This document shows, piece after piece, positions 10,061 through 18,731 of a DNA stretch of 64,000 nucleotides; position 1 is the first letter of the stretch, and each line of letters begins with the position of its first letter. Made by a program: the position numbers and the translations under genes. Origin of the DNA: Aurantimicrobium minutum (lineage in GTDB: Bacteria; Actinomycetota; Actinomycetes; Actinomycetales; Microbacteriaceae); contig NZ_JARXVT010000001.1 of NCBI RefSeq assembly GCF_029892845.1, positions 124,001-188,000 on the forward strand, given 5' to 3'. The notes under the pieces were generated by a model that had not been told where the DNA came from, searched no databases, and saw nothing but the letters and a program-made list of their open reading frames with translations.

Positions 10061-10324
10061 TTAACGAGAACCCGCAGATGCGTCGCGGCGGCGACGAACC
10101 ATATTGATGATGAGCAAAGAGATCATCAGGATGAAGCCGATGGGCAGACCAACACCAGGCAGTACTAATACAAATTGTCCGAAGGCACTCGTGAGATCAA
10201 GACGCGTAATTCCCGCGGTGACAATGGCCAAAAACGCGAGAATCGAAACTCCCACAATGGCCACAACCATCGTTCCCAGGATGCGCTCGAGACGTGTTGC
10301 TTCGTATGTATCGTTTGTTGCCAT
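10061..10324 (-). CDS. Small two-helix membrane protein
   Basis: An 87-residue hydrophobic protein. After a polar start (ATNDTYEATRLERILG) there are two transmembrane helices (about 17-40 and 50-77), then a basic tail (RRRRDASAGSR), which suggests both ends face the cytoplasm. The ATG at 10324 was chosen over an upstream in-frame start because conserved small actinobacterial proteins of this kind begin near MATN. Similar proteins are often labelled multidrug ABC transporter ATPase in databases, but nothing here supports ATPase activity. It lies just upstream of, and reads toward, the helicase-associated gene. Function unknown. Confidence 0.7.
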   Translation of the reverse strand: MATNDTYEATRLERILGTMVVAIVGVSILAFLAIVTAGITRLDLTSAFGQFVLVLPGVGLPIGFILMISLLIINMVRRRRDASAGSR

Positions 10325-10394
10325 ACCTCTAAGGATAGGTGCCATCTGTTACCTCTGAGTAAACTGGGGGTTGCACCAACCGCAGGAGGAAAAA

Positions 10395-10775
10395 ATGCCA
10401 ACCGGCAAAGTGAAGTTTTACGACGAGGAAAAGGGCTTCGGCTTTATTTCTACCGACGACGGCCAGGAAGTATTCCTGCACGTCTCCGCCCTGCCCGAAG
10501 GTGCCAAGGTTCGCCCCGGCTCTCGCCTCGAGTTCGGTGTTGCCGAAGGTAAGCGTGGAGCACAGGCACTCTCTGTCCGCGTGCTCGAGACTCCTGCAGG
10601 TCGCGAGAAGCTTGACCGCAAGCCAGCTGACGACATGTCCATCATTGTGGAGGACCTCGTCAAGCTTCTTGACGGCATTGGCAACAACCTCAAGCGTGGT
10701 AACTACCCTGACAAGGCACACAGCAGCAAGATTGCAGCTTTGCTTCGTCGCGTAGCAGACGACTTTGATGTCTAG
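10395..10775 (+). CDS. Cold-shock domain protein with C-terminal extension (CspB-like)
   Basis: A 126-residue protein. Residues 1-65 are a cold-shock domain with RNP motifs KGFGFIST and VFLHVSAL; residues 66-126 are an extra, largely helical region (PADDMSIIVEDLVKLLDGIG...). This extended type is typical of actinobacteria (M. tuberculosis CspB, Rv0871, is in the same neighbourhood). The ATG at 10395 follows a strong GCAGGAGG. Its stop codon overlaps the start of the DUF3027 gene by 8 bp (ATGTCTAG), so the two are translationally coupled. Role: single-stranded nucleic-acid binding; the function of the extension is unknown. Confidence 0.9.
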   Translation: MPTGKVKFYDEEKGFGFISTDDGQEVFLHVSALPEGAKVRPGSRLEFGVAEGKRGAQALSVRVLETPAGREKLDRKPADDMSIIVEDLVKLLDGIGNNLKRGNYPDKAHSSKIAALLRRVADDFDV

Positions 10776-11379
10776 GCCATTCCCCGTTCTCACTGCTGCC
10801 CACCAGAGTCTTGCGCTCGCTGCGCTGCATGAAATCACCACTGCAGAAAGCATTGGTGAGCTGATCGAAGAAACCATCGATCACGATGGTGTTGCCACTT
10901 TGCACTACGAGTGCAAGCTCGATGGCTACCCCAACTGGGTGTGGAATGTGTCTCTTGCCACCCTCGAAGGCGAAGAGCCCACCGTGATGGAAGCAGAACT
11001 GCTTCCTGTTGAGGGTGCACTGGTTGCTCCTGAGTGGGTGCCCTGGTCTGTTCGTCTTGCTGAGTTCTTGGAAGCGCAGAAGCAGGCTGCTGCTGCGGGC
11101 ATCGTTCTTGATGAAGAACTTCCCGAAGGACTCCTTGACCTCGCAGAGGGTGCACTTGATGGCACCATCCTCGATGACGAACTCGAAGACCTCGATGACT
11201 CAGATGCTGATGACAGCGACGAGGAAGATGAAGACGACCTCGACGATGACGAGGACGACGATGAAGAGGATGATGACGACGAGGAAGATCTCGTGTCAGC
11301 ACCCACTCACAGCGGAGATATCGACGGAGTCGATATCGATGACCTCGACGACAGCGCTGACGCTGACGACGAGGACTAA
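10768..11379 (+). CDS. DUF3027 protein with a long acidic tail
   Basis: A 203-residue protein. Residues 1-110 match DUF3027 (ALHEITTAESIGELIE...GYPNWVWNVSLA), an actinobacterial family next to serC in M. tuberculosis (Rv0883c). The last 75 residues are almost entirely Asp/Glu with a few Ser, encoded by GAT/GAC/GAG runs. The ATG at 10768 lies inside the end of the cold-shock gene. It converges on serC with a 3-bp gap. Function unknown; the WVWNV region and the coupling to an RNA-binding protein suggest a role in RNA metabolism, but that is inference. Confidence 0.82.
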   Translation: MSRPFPVLTAAHQSLALAALHEITTAESIGELIEETIDHDGVATLHYECKLDGYPNWVWNVSLATLEGEEPTVMEAELLPVEGALVAPEWVPWSVRLAEFLEAQKQAAAAGIVLDEELPEGLLDLAEGALDGTILDDELEDLDDSDADDSDEEDEDDLDDDEDDDEEDDDDEEDLVSAPTHSGDIDGVDIDDLDDSADADDED

Positions 11380-11382
11380 TCC

Positions 11383-12504
<1,122 letters not shown>

Positions 12505-12561
12505 CTAGGGTTTGGGCCGAAGCCCAATTTTCCACCTCAGCCCGCGAGTAAAGTAGTGAAC

Positions 12562-13260
12562 ATGACAGATCTGATCGACACCACGGAGATGTATCTGCGC
12601 ACCATCCTCGAGTTAGAGGAGGAGAACATTGTTCCCTTGCGTGCGCGAATCTCTGAACGTGTGGGCCACTCCGGACCCACCGTGTCTCAGACTGTTGCCC
12701 GCATGGAACGCGACGGACTTGTCTTGGTTTCGGATGACCGGCACTTAGAGCTCACCCCAGAGGGGCGCTCAAAGGCTGTTCACGTGATGCGTAAACACCG
12801 TTTGGCTGAACGACTACTCAGCGACATCATTGGCCTTGAATGGGAATACGTCCATGACGAAGCCTGCCGCTGGGAACACGTGATGAGTGATCGGGTTGAG
12901 CGCCGCATTATGGAGATGCTGGGTAACCCCACAGAGTCTCCTTACGGCAACCCCATTCCGGGTCTTGAAGAACTCGGCATGGAACCTGCAGAAGGTTTTA
13001 TGGAAGGTGTTGCCAACCTGCTTGACCTGCTTCAGGCTTCTGGCGAAGAGAGCACAGGCGTTGTTCGCCGTTTGGGCGAACCTGCCCAAATCAACCCGGA
13101 AACCCTGCAAGAGTTCTCTTCAGTTGGGCTTAAACCCGGTGCCACAATTTCCTTCAAGCGAGATGGTGACCGAGTCCGTGTCTCTGCCACAGGATTCACA
13201 GCTTCACTCGATTTACCACTAGATGTTGCGGTCCACATCTTCGTTGAACACAGCTTGTAG
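12562..13260 (+). CDS. ideR: Iron-dependent repressor, DtxR/IdeR family
   Basis: A 232-residue metal-responsive repressor. The N-terminal winged helix has recognition helix SGPTVSQTVARMERDGL. Metal ligands fall at the exact DtxR numbers: M10, C102, E105, H106 (EACRWEHV) for the ancillary site region, and H79, E83, H98 for the other. Cys102 points to iron rather than manganese (MntR has Glu). The last 75 residues form the SH3-like FeoA-type domain. The ATG at 12562 follows TAAAGT closely, suggesting a short or absent leader; a much longer upstream frame overlaps serC and is rejected. It is expected to repress iron-uptake genes when iron-loaded. Confidence 0.92.
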   Translation: MTDLIDTTEMYLRTILELEEENIVPLRARISERVGHSGPTVSQTVARMERDGLVLVSDDRHLELTPEGRSKAVHVMRKHRLAERLLSDIIGLEWEYVHDEACRWEHVMSDRVERRIMEMLGNPTESPYGNPIPGLEELGMEPAEGFMEGVANLLDLLQASGEESTGVVRRLGEPAQINPETLQEFSSVGLKPGATISFKRDGDRVRVSATGFTASLDLPLDVAVHIFVEHSL

Positions 13261-13349
13261 TAAATCACCCGTTACCTTTTTGTGATTTTGTCGTGTCGCT
13301 GATGTGACTTTTGACACCTCTTCGCGTAGTCTGAAGAAGCTTTACAACC

Positions 13350-13462
13350 ACCAAACGGTTGCAAAGCCACATAACGAGACGTCCCAACCCCCGTCTCTCG
13401 ATATGTGAAACGAAGCGACTTTCGCATCGTGACGGGGTAAGCAACCTAGCTTGTTGGGGCGC
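13350..13462 (+). ncRNA. Structured leader RNA before the NlpC/P60-like gene (candidate c-di-AMP riboswitch)
   Basis: The 216-bp gap before the hydrolase gene folds by eye into a closed element. An outer stem GGTTGC (13357-13362) pairs with GCAACC (13441-13446). One arm is ACATA-GAGACG (13369-13381) with CGTCTC-TATGT (13392-13406). Another is ACGA-A-GCGA with TCGC-A-TCGT (13410-13430). Unpaired GACGGGGTAAG (13431-13441) lies before the closing strand. In actinobacteria, cell-wall hydrolase genes (rpf, NlpC/P60) are often preceded by ydaO-type c-di-AMP riboswitches. I could not verify the ydaO consensus, so the class is an inference; the structure is directly visible. Confidence 0.45.
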
Positions 13463-13476
13463 CGGAGGTTATTCCC

Positions 13477-14265
13477 TTGGCCGAATTAGGTAACGACGAA
13501 TTCTCGTCACGCCGTGAGCGCAAGCTCGCGGAAAAGAAAACAATTAAAAAGACTGCTCGCTCTTTCGCATCTTCTGCACGTGAGCGCGGTACCGCATTAG
13601 TTTCTGCTGCCCAGGAGGTACCAACAGTAAAGCCTGCACTACGTGCAGCACGCCCTGCACGCACCGAAAACAACGGTCGCAACTGGGCTCGTGCCGGTGT
13701 GATGGCTGTTGCACTGGGCCTGATGGCCACCTTCTCACTCCCCGCCTACGCTATTGACTCCAGCGATCACGTTGATGTTGAGGCATATAAGGCTCAGCTT
13801 GCTGCAGAAGCTCAGGCACTTGTTGTCTCTGGCGATGCTGCGGTTTCTGCAAGCCGCGATGGATACTCCACCGCTGCAGCTGTGACTGTTGCTACTGCAG
13901 CTCGCGCATCATCTTCCGCACGCATTTCTGTCGATGTTTCTGGAATCGCGTCAAACTCAGCACTTCTCAACACCGCATTGAACTTGATTGGTATGCCCGG
14001 CGACTGCACTGCATTCATTGAGCAGGCACTGCGTAACCTGGGTTACTCGGTTCCTGACCTGGGCCCCATGCAGTTCGGTGGCTATGGCACCGTCTTCAGC
14101 GACCCCAACCAGGTTCAGCCTGGTGACATCATGATGCGCGGCAACCACGTCGCAATTTATGCCGGTAACGGCCTGGCTGCTCAGGGTGGTATTGGTGGAA
14201 CCTCAGTTCTCTCCTCTATCTCCGCTGACCCCTACAGCTACGCACTCTTCGTTCGCGTCGGCTAA
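13477..14265 (+). CDS. Secreted NlpC/P60-like peptidoglycan hydrolase
   Basis: A 262-residue protein. A basic N-terminus (residues 1-70) leads to a hydrophobic signal segment (about 72-92, ending SLPAYA), so it is exported or anchored by this helix. After an Ala/Ser-rich spacer, the C-terminal 95 residues form an NlpC/P60-like or CHAP-like fold: catalytic Cys in MPGDCTAFIEQAL, and PGDIMMRGNHVAIYAGNG with the catalytic His. Likely a D,L-endopeptidase cleaving stem peptides during growth or division. Start is TTG at 13477, supported by GGAGG eight bases upstream. The structured leader before it suggests riboswitch control. Confidence 0.82.
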   Translation: MAELGNDEFSSRRERKLAEKKTIKKTARSFASSARERGTALVSAAQEVPTVKPALRAARPARTENNGRNWARAGVMAVALGLMATFSLPAYAIDSSDHVDVEAYKAQLAAEAQALVVSGDAAVSASRDGYSTAAAVTVATAARASSSARISVDVSGIASNSALLNTALNLIGMPGDCTAFIEQALRNLGYSVPDLGPMQFGGYGTVFSDPNQVQPGDIMMRGNHVAIYAGNGLAAQGGIGGTSVLSSISADPYSYALFVRVG

Positions 14266-14373
14266 CACCTCAGTATCTGCCGGGTTAACACCCGATAACG
14301 ATTCGGCGTGCCTGCTAGCGCTATTGAGCGTGCGCTGAATACTCTGAACTCAAGCATTAAGTGCGGAGGGTTC

Positions 14374-14424
14374 ATGAAACTTCACGAACGAATAGGTGGG
14401 CGTCTACGCGCACGTCTTCGCTAG
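14374..14424 (+). CDS. Arg-rich 16-residue leader ORF
   Basis: ATG at 14374 has a clear GGAGGG four bases upstream and encodes 16 residues ending in RIGGRLRARLR, with five Arg in 11 positions. The stop codon is the first part of a 12-bp terminator-like hairpin (14423-14450). It lies in the 270-bp gap between the NlpC/P60-like gene and the HNH gene. The arrangement looks like a regulatory leader peptide with attenuator. A tRNA-Arg gene is 640 bp downstream. No homologue is known to me. Confidence 0.45.
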   Translation: MKLHERIGGRLRARLR

Positions 14425-14457
14425 GGCATTGTCGGTCACGACGGTGCCCTTGTGTGT
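14423..14457 (+). terminator. Terminator or attenuator hairpin after the leader ORF
   Basis: AGGGCATTGTCG (14423-14434) pairs with CGACGGTGCCCT (14439-14450), 12 bp including two G-U pairs, with a GTCA loop and a T-rich tail (TGTGTGTTTC). A second hairpin, GCCTGCA (14495-14501) with TGCAGGC (14507-14513), follows before the HNH start. Confidence 0.6.
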
Positions 14458-14534
14458 TTCTCTCCCTCCACTCAATGTGACCATTCGGCAAGCAGCCTGC
14501 ACGCCATGCAGGCCCCAACTCGAAAGGACCCACC

Positions 14535-15032
14535 GTGCGCACCTTGGTACTCAACGCAGGATATGAACCACTGGCTATCGTCTCTTTTAGGCGAGCTCTG
14601 ATGCTGGTGATGAGCCAGAAGGCCACGGTGCTCCGTGCAGATGCAGACCACCCGGTCGAAGCCATTACGGCACAGTTTGATCGCCCTTCGGTCATCGTGC
14701 TCTCACGCTATGTTCGCGTTCCCTATGCACGTCGAGTTCCCCTCACGCGACGAGGTGTGCTTCGCAGGGACAGCCATCACTGTGCGTATTGCGGCAAAAG
14801 TGCCAACACTATTGACCATGTCATCCCCAAGTCCCGCGGGGGAGCAGAGTCCTGGGAGAACCTCGTTGCCTGCTGCTTCAAGTGCAACAACATCAAGTCC
14901 GATCGCACGCCCCAAGAGATGGGCTGGCGCCTGAGGATTACTCCCCGCATGCCTGCTGGCCCCAGCTGGTTTGCCATGGGTCTGGACCACCGGGACACTG
15001 CCTGGGATGACTACCTGGCACCTGCTGCCTAG
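14535..15032 (+). CDS. HNH endonuclease family protein
   Basis: A 165-residue actinobacterial HNH protein. The zinc-site cysteines CAYCGK and CCFKCNN flank the nuclease core TIDHVIPKSRGGAESWENLVACC (the two His/Asn positions of the HNH motif are IDHV and ENLV). The N-terminus (RTLVLNAGYEPLAIVSFRRAL) is the conserved opening of the stand-alone family found in most actinobacteria. Its physiological role is not established; it may be a housekeeping nuclease rather than a mobile element gene. Start is GTG at 14535 with GAAAGGA upstream. It is preceded by the leader ORF and hairpins and followed 29 bp later by tRNA-Arg. Confidence 0.88.
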   Translation: MRTLVLNAGYEPLAIVSFRRALMLVMSQKATVLRADADHPVEAITAQFDRPSVIVLSRYVRVPYARRVPLTRRGVLRRDSHHCAYCGKSANTIDHVIPKSRGGAESWENLVACCFKCNNIKSDRTPQEMGWRLRITPRMPAGPSWFAMGLDHRDTAWDDYLAPAA

Positions 15033-16525
15033 ATAACTCCTGCGCTTAGACTGGAGTAACGCCTCTGTAGCTCAATGGAAGAGCACCTCCGTCCTAAGGA
15101 GTTGGTTGGGAGTTCGAGTCTCTTCAGGGGCACCATAGACGGCTTACTCGAACCATCACCCCCATCCATGGCGGTGAGCAGGTCGTCTACGGTTTGCCAG
15201 CTTGTCTGGTTGTTTCGCGCCGCTCGAGCGATCTTCGGGTCATGCTCGCGAATTGCTGCATGGGCTTGACGCAGCACCGCCTCGTGATCGAGACCGACTT
15301 GAGTCGCCTCGAATCCTGTCTGTGCTGCGAGTAGTTCGCCAAGGGGTGCAACCATCTCGTGGCCGACAACTTCGTCGTTCATGACGAAGATGCGTTTGAA
15401 GATTGCCTGATTGAGCTTGCGACGTGTCTCGTTACTCGCTTGCGCACACAGCTCTTCCGGTCGCGCGAGGAGCTTGAGGCACTCGTTGATGAAGTCTGCA
15501 CCAGCGGAGAGGTCGTCGTTGACGTCGTCCAGCTGGGTTTGAAGGGTCAATCGCGCCCTCTCGATCTCGCGCAATTTGGCATGGATTTTGGCCTTGGCGA
15601 TCTGGCCATCTGCCGCTAAGTCAATGAGATTCTCTTCTTTGACCCCAAGGGCTTTGATCTGCTGTTGGAGCTGACTCCGAAGCAGTCTTTGCGTGTCCGC
15701 CGCATCCTGGAGGGCTCCATCCATGCTCGCGCGAACGGCCTCGATGAACTCGGGCTTGAATCGAATAGTGCTGTAGTGCTCTAGGACTGCGTCCTCGACT
15801 TTTACCTGACTTGCGTATCGAGAGTCGCATGCACCTTCTTGTTTGCCTCGGCAGAAGAAGTAGAAGTATGCCTCCCCGTTGCGCCCGATTGACCGCTGCA
15901 CGATCATGCGGCGATCTTCGATCTGGTGCTGGCGGTAGCACTGCCCGCACCAGAGGCTGCCCTTCAGGTAGTGGTCGTAGACACGTCGACGCTCACCGGC
16001 CACCCCTCTCGTTTCGAGCAGATCCTGCACCTTCTGGAAGAGCTCTTCCGACACAATCGCTGGATGCCGACCCTAGTAGATCTCGCTCTTGTAGGTGACG
16101 AGCCCGAGGTAGTACCGATCCTTCAGCAGTTGCGACATCTTCGAGATTGACACTGGTCCAGCGGGGTGAGGACCCGTTGGTCGGGTTGTCAGCCCTCGGT
16201 CTGTCAGCTCGTCCACGATGTCTTCTAGGGTGTGGTCGCCAGAGGCATAGAGCTCGAACGCGAGCTTGACGAAGGGTGCGCGTTCGGTGTCTATGCCGAC
16301 GGCGCGAATCTCTCGCCCGTCGAATCGGTCGATTGTGTTGAGGTACCCGATGGGTGCCCGTCCGAGTGTGCCCCCGGTCTTCGCCTTCTGTCCCATTTTG
16401 TAGGAGATGTCCGCTCCGTCCTTGGCCGAGCGGTATTCGTTGAACGCTGCGAGAAGTCCCTGCATCAATTGCCCGACAGGAGACTCGTCGATGCTCTCGG
16501 TTGCGCGAGCAGATATGGCGAAACT
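15029..16525 (-). pseudogene. Serine recombinase remnant (large resolvase/invertase type)
   Basis: One frame carries the middle and C-terminal parts of a large serine recombinase: GQLMQGLLAAFNEYRSAK, then the recombinase domain (GGTLGRAPIGYLN...), the zinc-ribbon GSLWCGQCYRQ...FFCRGKQEGAC, and a long coiled coil. It is broken in several ways. The N-terminal catalytic domain with the nucleophilic Ser is missing: a TGA at 16526-16528 ends the frame and unrelated sequence follows. An in-frame TAG at 16073-16075 falls in IY-stop-GRHPAIVSEELF, where CAG (Gln) is expected. The last 34 or so codons read through the antisense of tRNA-Arg and stop at 15029. It is the relic of the enzyme that integrated the neighbouring island. 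Confidence 0.88.
15061..15135 (+). tRNA. tRNA-Arg (anticodon CCU)
   Basis: A cloverleaf with acceptor GCCTCTG/CAGGGGC, D-arm GCTC/GAGC, anticodon loop GTCCTAA (anticodon CCT, reading AGG), T-loop TTCGAGT, and an encoded CCA (15133-15135). One mismatch is seen at the base of the anticodon stem. A -10-like TTAGACT lies about 12 bp upstream. The 3' end is the insertion point of the island. Confidence 0.93.
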
Positions 16526-16691
16526 TCAGGAGGCTCGTCGATCAGGTTGGGGTGCGCAATTCTCTCGGGAATGAGTGGAAGGCGACCCTCGACCATCTCG
16601 ACTAGGGGCGCGGGAGAATGCTGAGTCGCATCCTTGGCGTGGGACATTCGAAAGCGACAACGATGGAAACTGCGGGAGGCAAAAGCGCGAT

Positions 16692-17333
16692 CTATTCGTG
16701 CTCTTCCTCGACAAGTTCGCCCTCCCACGCTTCGCGGCCTTCGTGGACGGCGAATATCGCGATGACGAAGGCGGCGACGGGGTCGAGCCATGAGGCGCCG
16801 GTCAGCATGAACAGCCCAACCCCCAGGAGTGTAGAGACGCTGAGTAGGACGCAGATGCGGGTTTCTGCGGCGTCGGCCAGGATGAGCTTGTCTCCGAGCC
16901 GGTTGCCGACGCGACGTTTGGCTGCCGCGAGGATGGGCATCACGATGAGTGATGCAACCAAGAGCCCGATGCTGAGAGGCGACGCCTGGGGGACCTCGCC
17001 TGTCAGCAGGGCACGCGCTCCTTCGAAGACGACATAGCCCGCGAGCAGAAAGAACGTGATGGCGACGAATTTGAGGGTCGCCCGTTCCTTACGCTCGTCC
17101 GCCTCTCCATGTCGCAGGCGCGCGGCGAGCCGAAGCCCGACGAGCACCGCCGTGATGGACTCAATACCGGAATCGACTCCGAATCCAATCACTGAGACGA
17201 GTCCTGCCAAGATGCCGGCGGTTATTGCTACGACACCTTCGACCACGTTGTAAGCCACCGTGAACTGGGCCAGTCGAAGCCCGCGCCGGGTGAGGCGATC
17301 TACCTCAGCGGCCGTCAGTGCACTGCTCACCAT
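16692..17333 (-). CDS. Cation efflux (CDF-like) membrane protein, second copy
   Basis: A 213-residue membrane protein with about five or six hydrophobic helices. The segment SVIGFGVDSGIESITAVLVGLRL matches helix 2 of CDF-type transporters (the D of GVDS is a metal-site position). ILADAAETRICVLLS matches helix 5 with its Asp/Glu pair. It lacks the long cytoplasmic C-terminal domain, ending in an acidic EGELVEEEHE. The ATG at 17333 overlaps the stop of the upstream transporter gene by 7 bp, so the two are translationally coupled. Expected role is export of divalent metal under the adjacent CmtR-like sensor. The metal is not certain. Confidence 0.82.
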   Translation of the reverse strand: MVSSALTAAEVDRLTRRGLRLAQFTVAYNVVEGVVAITAGILAGLVSVIGFGVDSGIESITAVLVGLRLAARLRHGEADERKERATLKFVAITFFLLAGYVVFEGARALLTGEVPQASPLSIGLLVASLIVMPILAAAKRRVGNRLGDKLILADAAETRICVLLSVSTLLGVGLFMLTGASWLDPVAAFVIAIFAVHEGREAWEGELVEEEHE

Positions 17334-18244
17334 TGCACTTCGTGGCACTGCTGCGTCGGTGCCGCTTCGATCTGGAGTGTTGCGTGTTCGATCTTGTGCT
17401 GGGTGCGAAGCATTTCTTGGGCGGCGGACAGCACACCCCGGGCCTGTTCAGGATCTGCGACCACGAGGTGGGCAGTGGCGACGTTCATGCCGGAGGTCAG
17501 TGTCCAGATGTGGAGGTCATGGATGCCGCCGACACCGGTGATGCCCTCCAGCTCGGTGACCACGGTGTCGAGGTCGACACCCTCCGGAACGTGCTGGCCT
17601 AGGACGGCGAGTACCTGGCGGCCAAGGATCACGGCGCGCACTGCAACGAATACACCGATGGCAACAGCGATGAGCGTGTCCCAGATGGGGCTGCCCGTGG
17701 CGACGACGAGGACTCCGGCGACGATAACGCCGACGCTCCCCGCGGCATCCGCCATAACCTCGAAGTAGGCGCCCTTGACGTTGAGAGACTCCTTCGATCC
17801 TCCCCGGAGCAGAAACAAGGAGACGATGTTGATGATGAGCCCGATTGCACCGACGATGAACATCGTGCTTGTTTGCACTTCAGGGTTTTGGCCAAAGCGC
17901 ATGAACGCCTCGATGACGACATAGGCGGCCACGCCGAGCATGATGAGGACTGTGAGGCCGGAGGCAAAAACTTCGGCCCGGTAAGAGCCGTACGAGCGCC
18001 GACCGCTTTTGTCCGGTCTGGTGGCGATCTTTGTCGCGACAAGGGCCGCGCCGAGTGCGACGACGTCGGCTGCCATGTGGCCGGCGTCGGTGATGAGCGA
18101 GAGCGAGTTCGACAAGATGCCGGATAAAAGTTCAACCACGAAGAAGCTCGCGACGAGTCCGAACGTTAGGCCGAGACGCCAGCGGTAGCGACCTGTCGCG
18201 CTTCCCGTTGCAGGTTCTGGGCTGTGTGAATGACCGGATGCCAT
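17327..18244 (-). CDS. Cation diffusion facilitator (CzcD/ZitB family)
   Basis: A 305-residue CDF transporter. A short His-containing N-terminus (GHSHSPEP) is followed by six helices and a cytoplasmic domain of about 85 residues (GVDLDTVVTELEGITGVGGIHDLHIWTLTSG). The metal-site motifs are TDAGHMAADV in helix 2 and EVMADAAGS in helix 5. CDF proteins exchange Zn, Cd or Co for protons across the inner membrane. The ATG at 18244 overlaps the TGA of the upstream regulator gene (ATGA). It forms an operon cmtR-like / CDF / CDF-like on the island, a typical metal-resistance cassette. Confidence 0.92.
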   Translation of the reverse strand: MASGHSHSPEPATGSATGRYRWRLGLTFGLVASFFVVELLSGILSNSLSLITDAGHMAADVVALGAALVATKIATRPDKSGRRSYGSYRAEVFASGLTVLIMLGVAAYVVIEAFMRFGQNPEVQTSTMFIVGAIGLIINIVSLFLLRGGSKESLNVKGAYFEVMADAAGSVGVIVAGVLVVATGSPIWDTLIAVAIGVFVAVRAVILGRQVLAVLGQHVPEGVDLDTVVTELEGITGVGGIHDLHIWTLTSGMNVATAHLVVADPEQARGVLSAAQEMLRTQHKIEHATLQIEAAPTQQCHEVQW

Positions 18245-18579
18245 CAGCAGCACTCCCCTTGAGCGGCTTCTGCACATGCTTCGGGGTCGGTCACGAGTAC
18301 CACGTCATGTAGATCGCTCAGCGCGTGAACGAGTCGCGGATCCGCCAGCTCATAGCGGGAGCGGCGACCTTCCGGAACTGCGACGACCAGTCCGCAGCCG
18401 CGAAGACACGCGAGATGATTCGACATCGACTGGCGAGTGACAGTCAGTTCGTCAGCGAGTTCGGCCGGAAATGAAGGAGCCTCCAGCAGGGACATAAGAA
18501 TGCGCGCCCGCGTCGGATCAGAAAGCGCATGCCCGAATCGTGCAAGAGCGCTAAGGGAGACCGTCGTTGTGGGCATCAT
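18244..18579 (-). CDS. cmtR: CmtR-like ArsR/SmtB metal sensor
   Basis: A 111-residue winged-helix repressor. The recognition part TVTRQSMSNHLACLRGCGLV holds the Cys pair CLRGC in the position of Cys57/Cys61 of M. tuberculosis CmtR (Cd/Pb sensor). A Cys-rich C-terminus (EACAEAAQGECC) could supply the third thiolate. It should repress its own operon and release DNA on binding Cd, Pb or a similar soft metal. Two adjacent ATG codons (18579, 18576) are possible starts; AGAAGG precedes them. An upstream in-frame extension is rejected. Downstream coupling to two efflux genes supports the role. Confidence 0.87.
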   Translation of the reverse strand: MMPTTTVSLSALARFGHALSDPTRARILMSLLEAPSFPAELADELTVTRQSMSNHLACLRGCGLVVAVPEGRRSRYELADPRLVHALSDLHDVVLVTDPEACAEAAQGECC

Positions 18580-18584
18580 CCTTC

Positions 18585-18610
18585 TATAGTACACCGGACG
18601 ATGTATTAAG
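18585..18610 (-). promoter_or_regulatory. Promoter/operator of the metal-resistance operon
   Basis: TACA (18590-18593) and TGTA (18602-18605) form an inverted repeat with 8 bases between. On the minus strand TACTAT forms a good -10 only about 7 bases before the start codons, so the transcript would begin at or next to the start codon. Confidence 0.5.
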
Positions 18611-18731
18611 CGAAGGCTGAACTTTGCTCCTTGAGCGGACTGCCTGCCGTTGAGGCACACCATCGCCCGCTGACACATCATGGCAAAGCTTGCCGACAGC
18701 CATGACGATAGGACTTGTCGGCCCACCTCAC

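Noticed and set aside
15029-16054. A functional stand-alone protein from the recombinase C-terminal part
   Set aside because: It has no catalytic domain, the start follows an in-frame stop in a conserved segment, and its end is antisense tRNA.
16465-16791. Minus-strand frame between the recombinase relic and the efflux gene
   Set aside because: It overlaps the efflux gene and the recombinase relic in other frames, and the protein has no recognisable domain.
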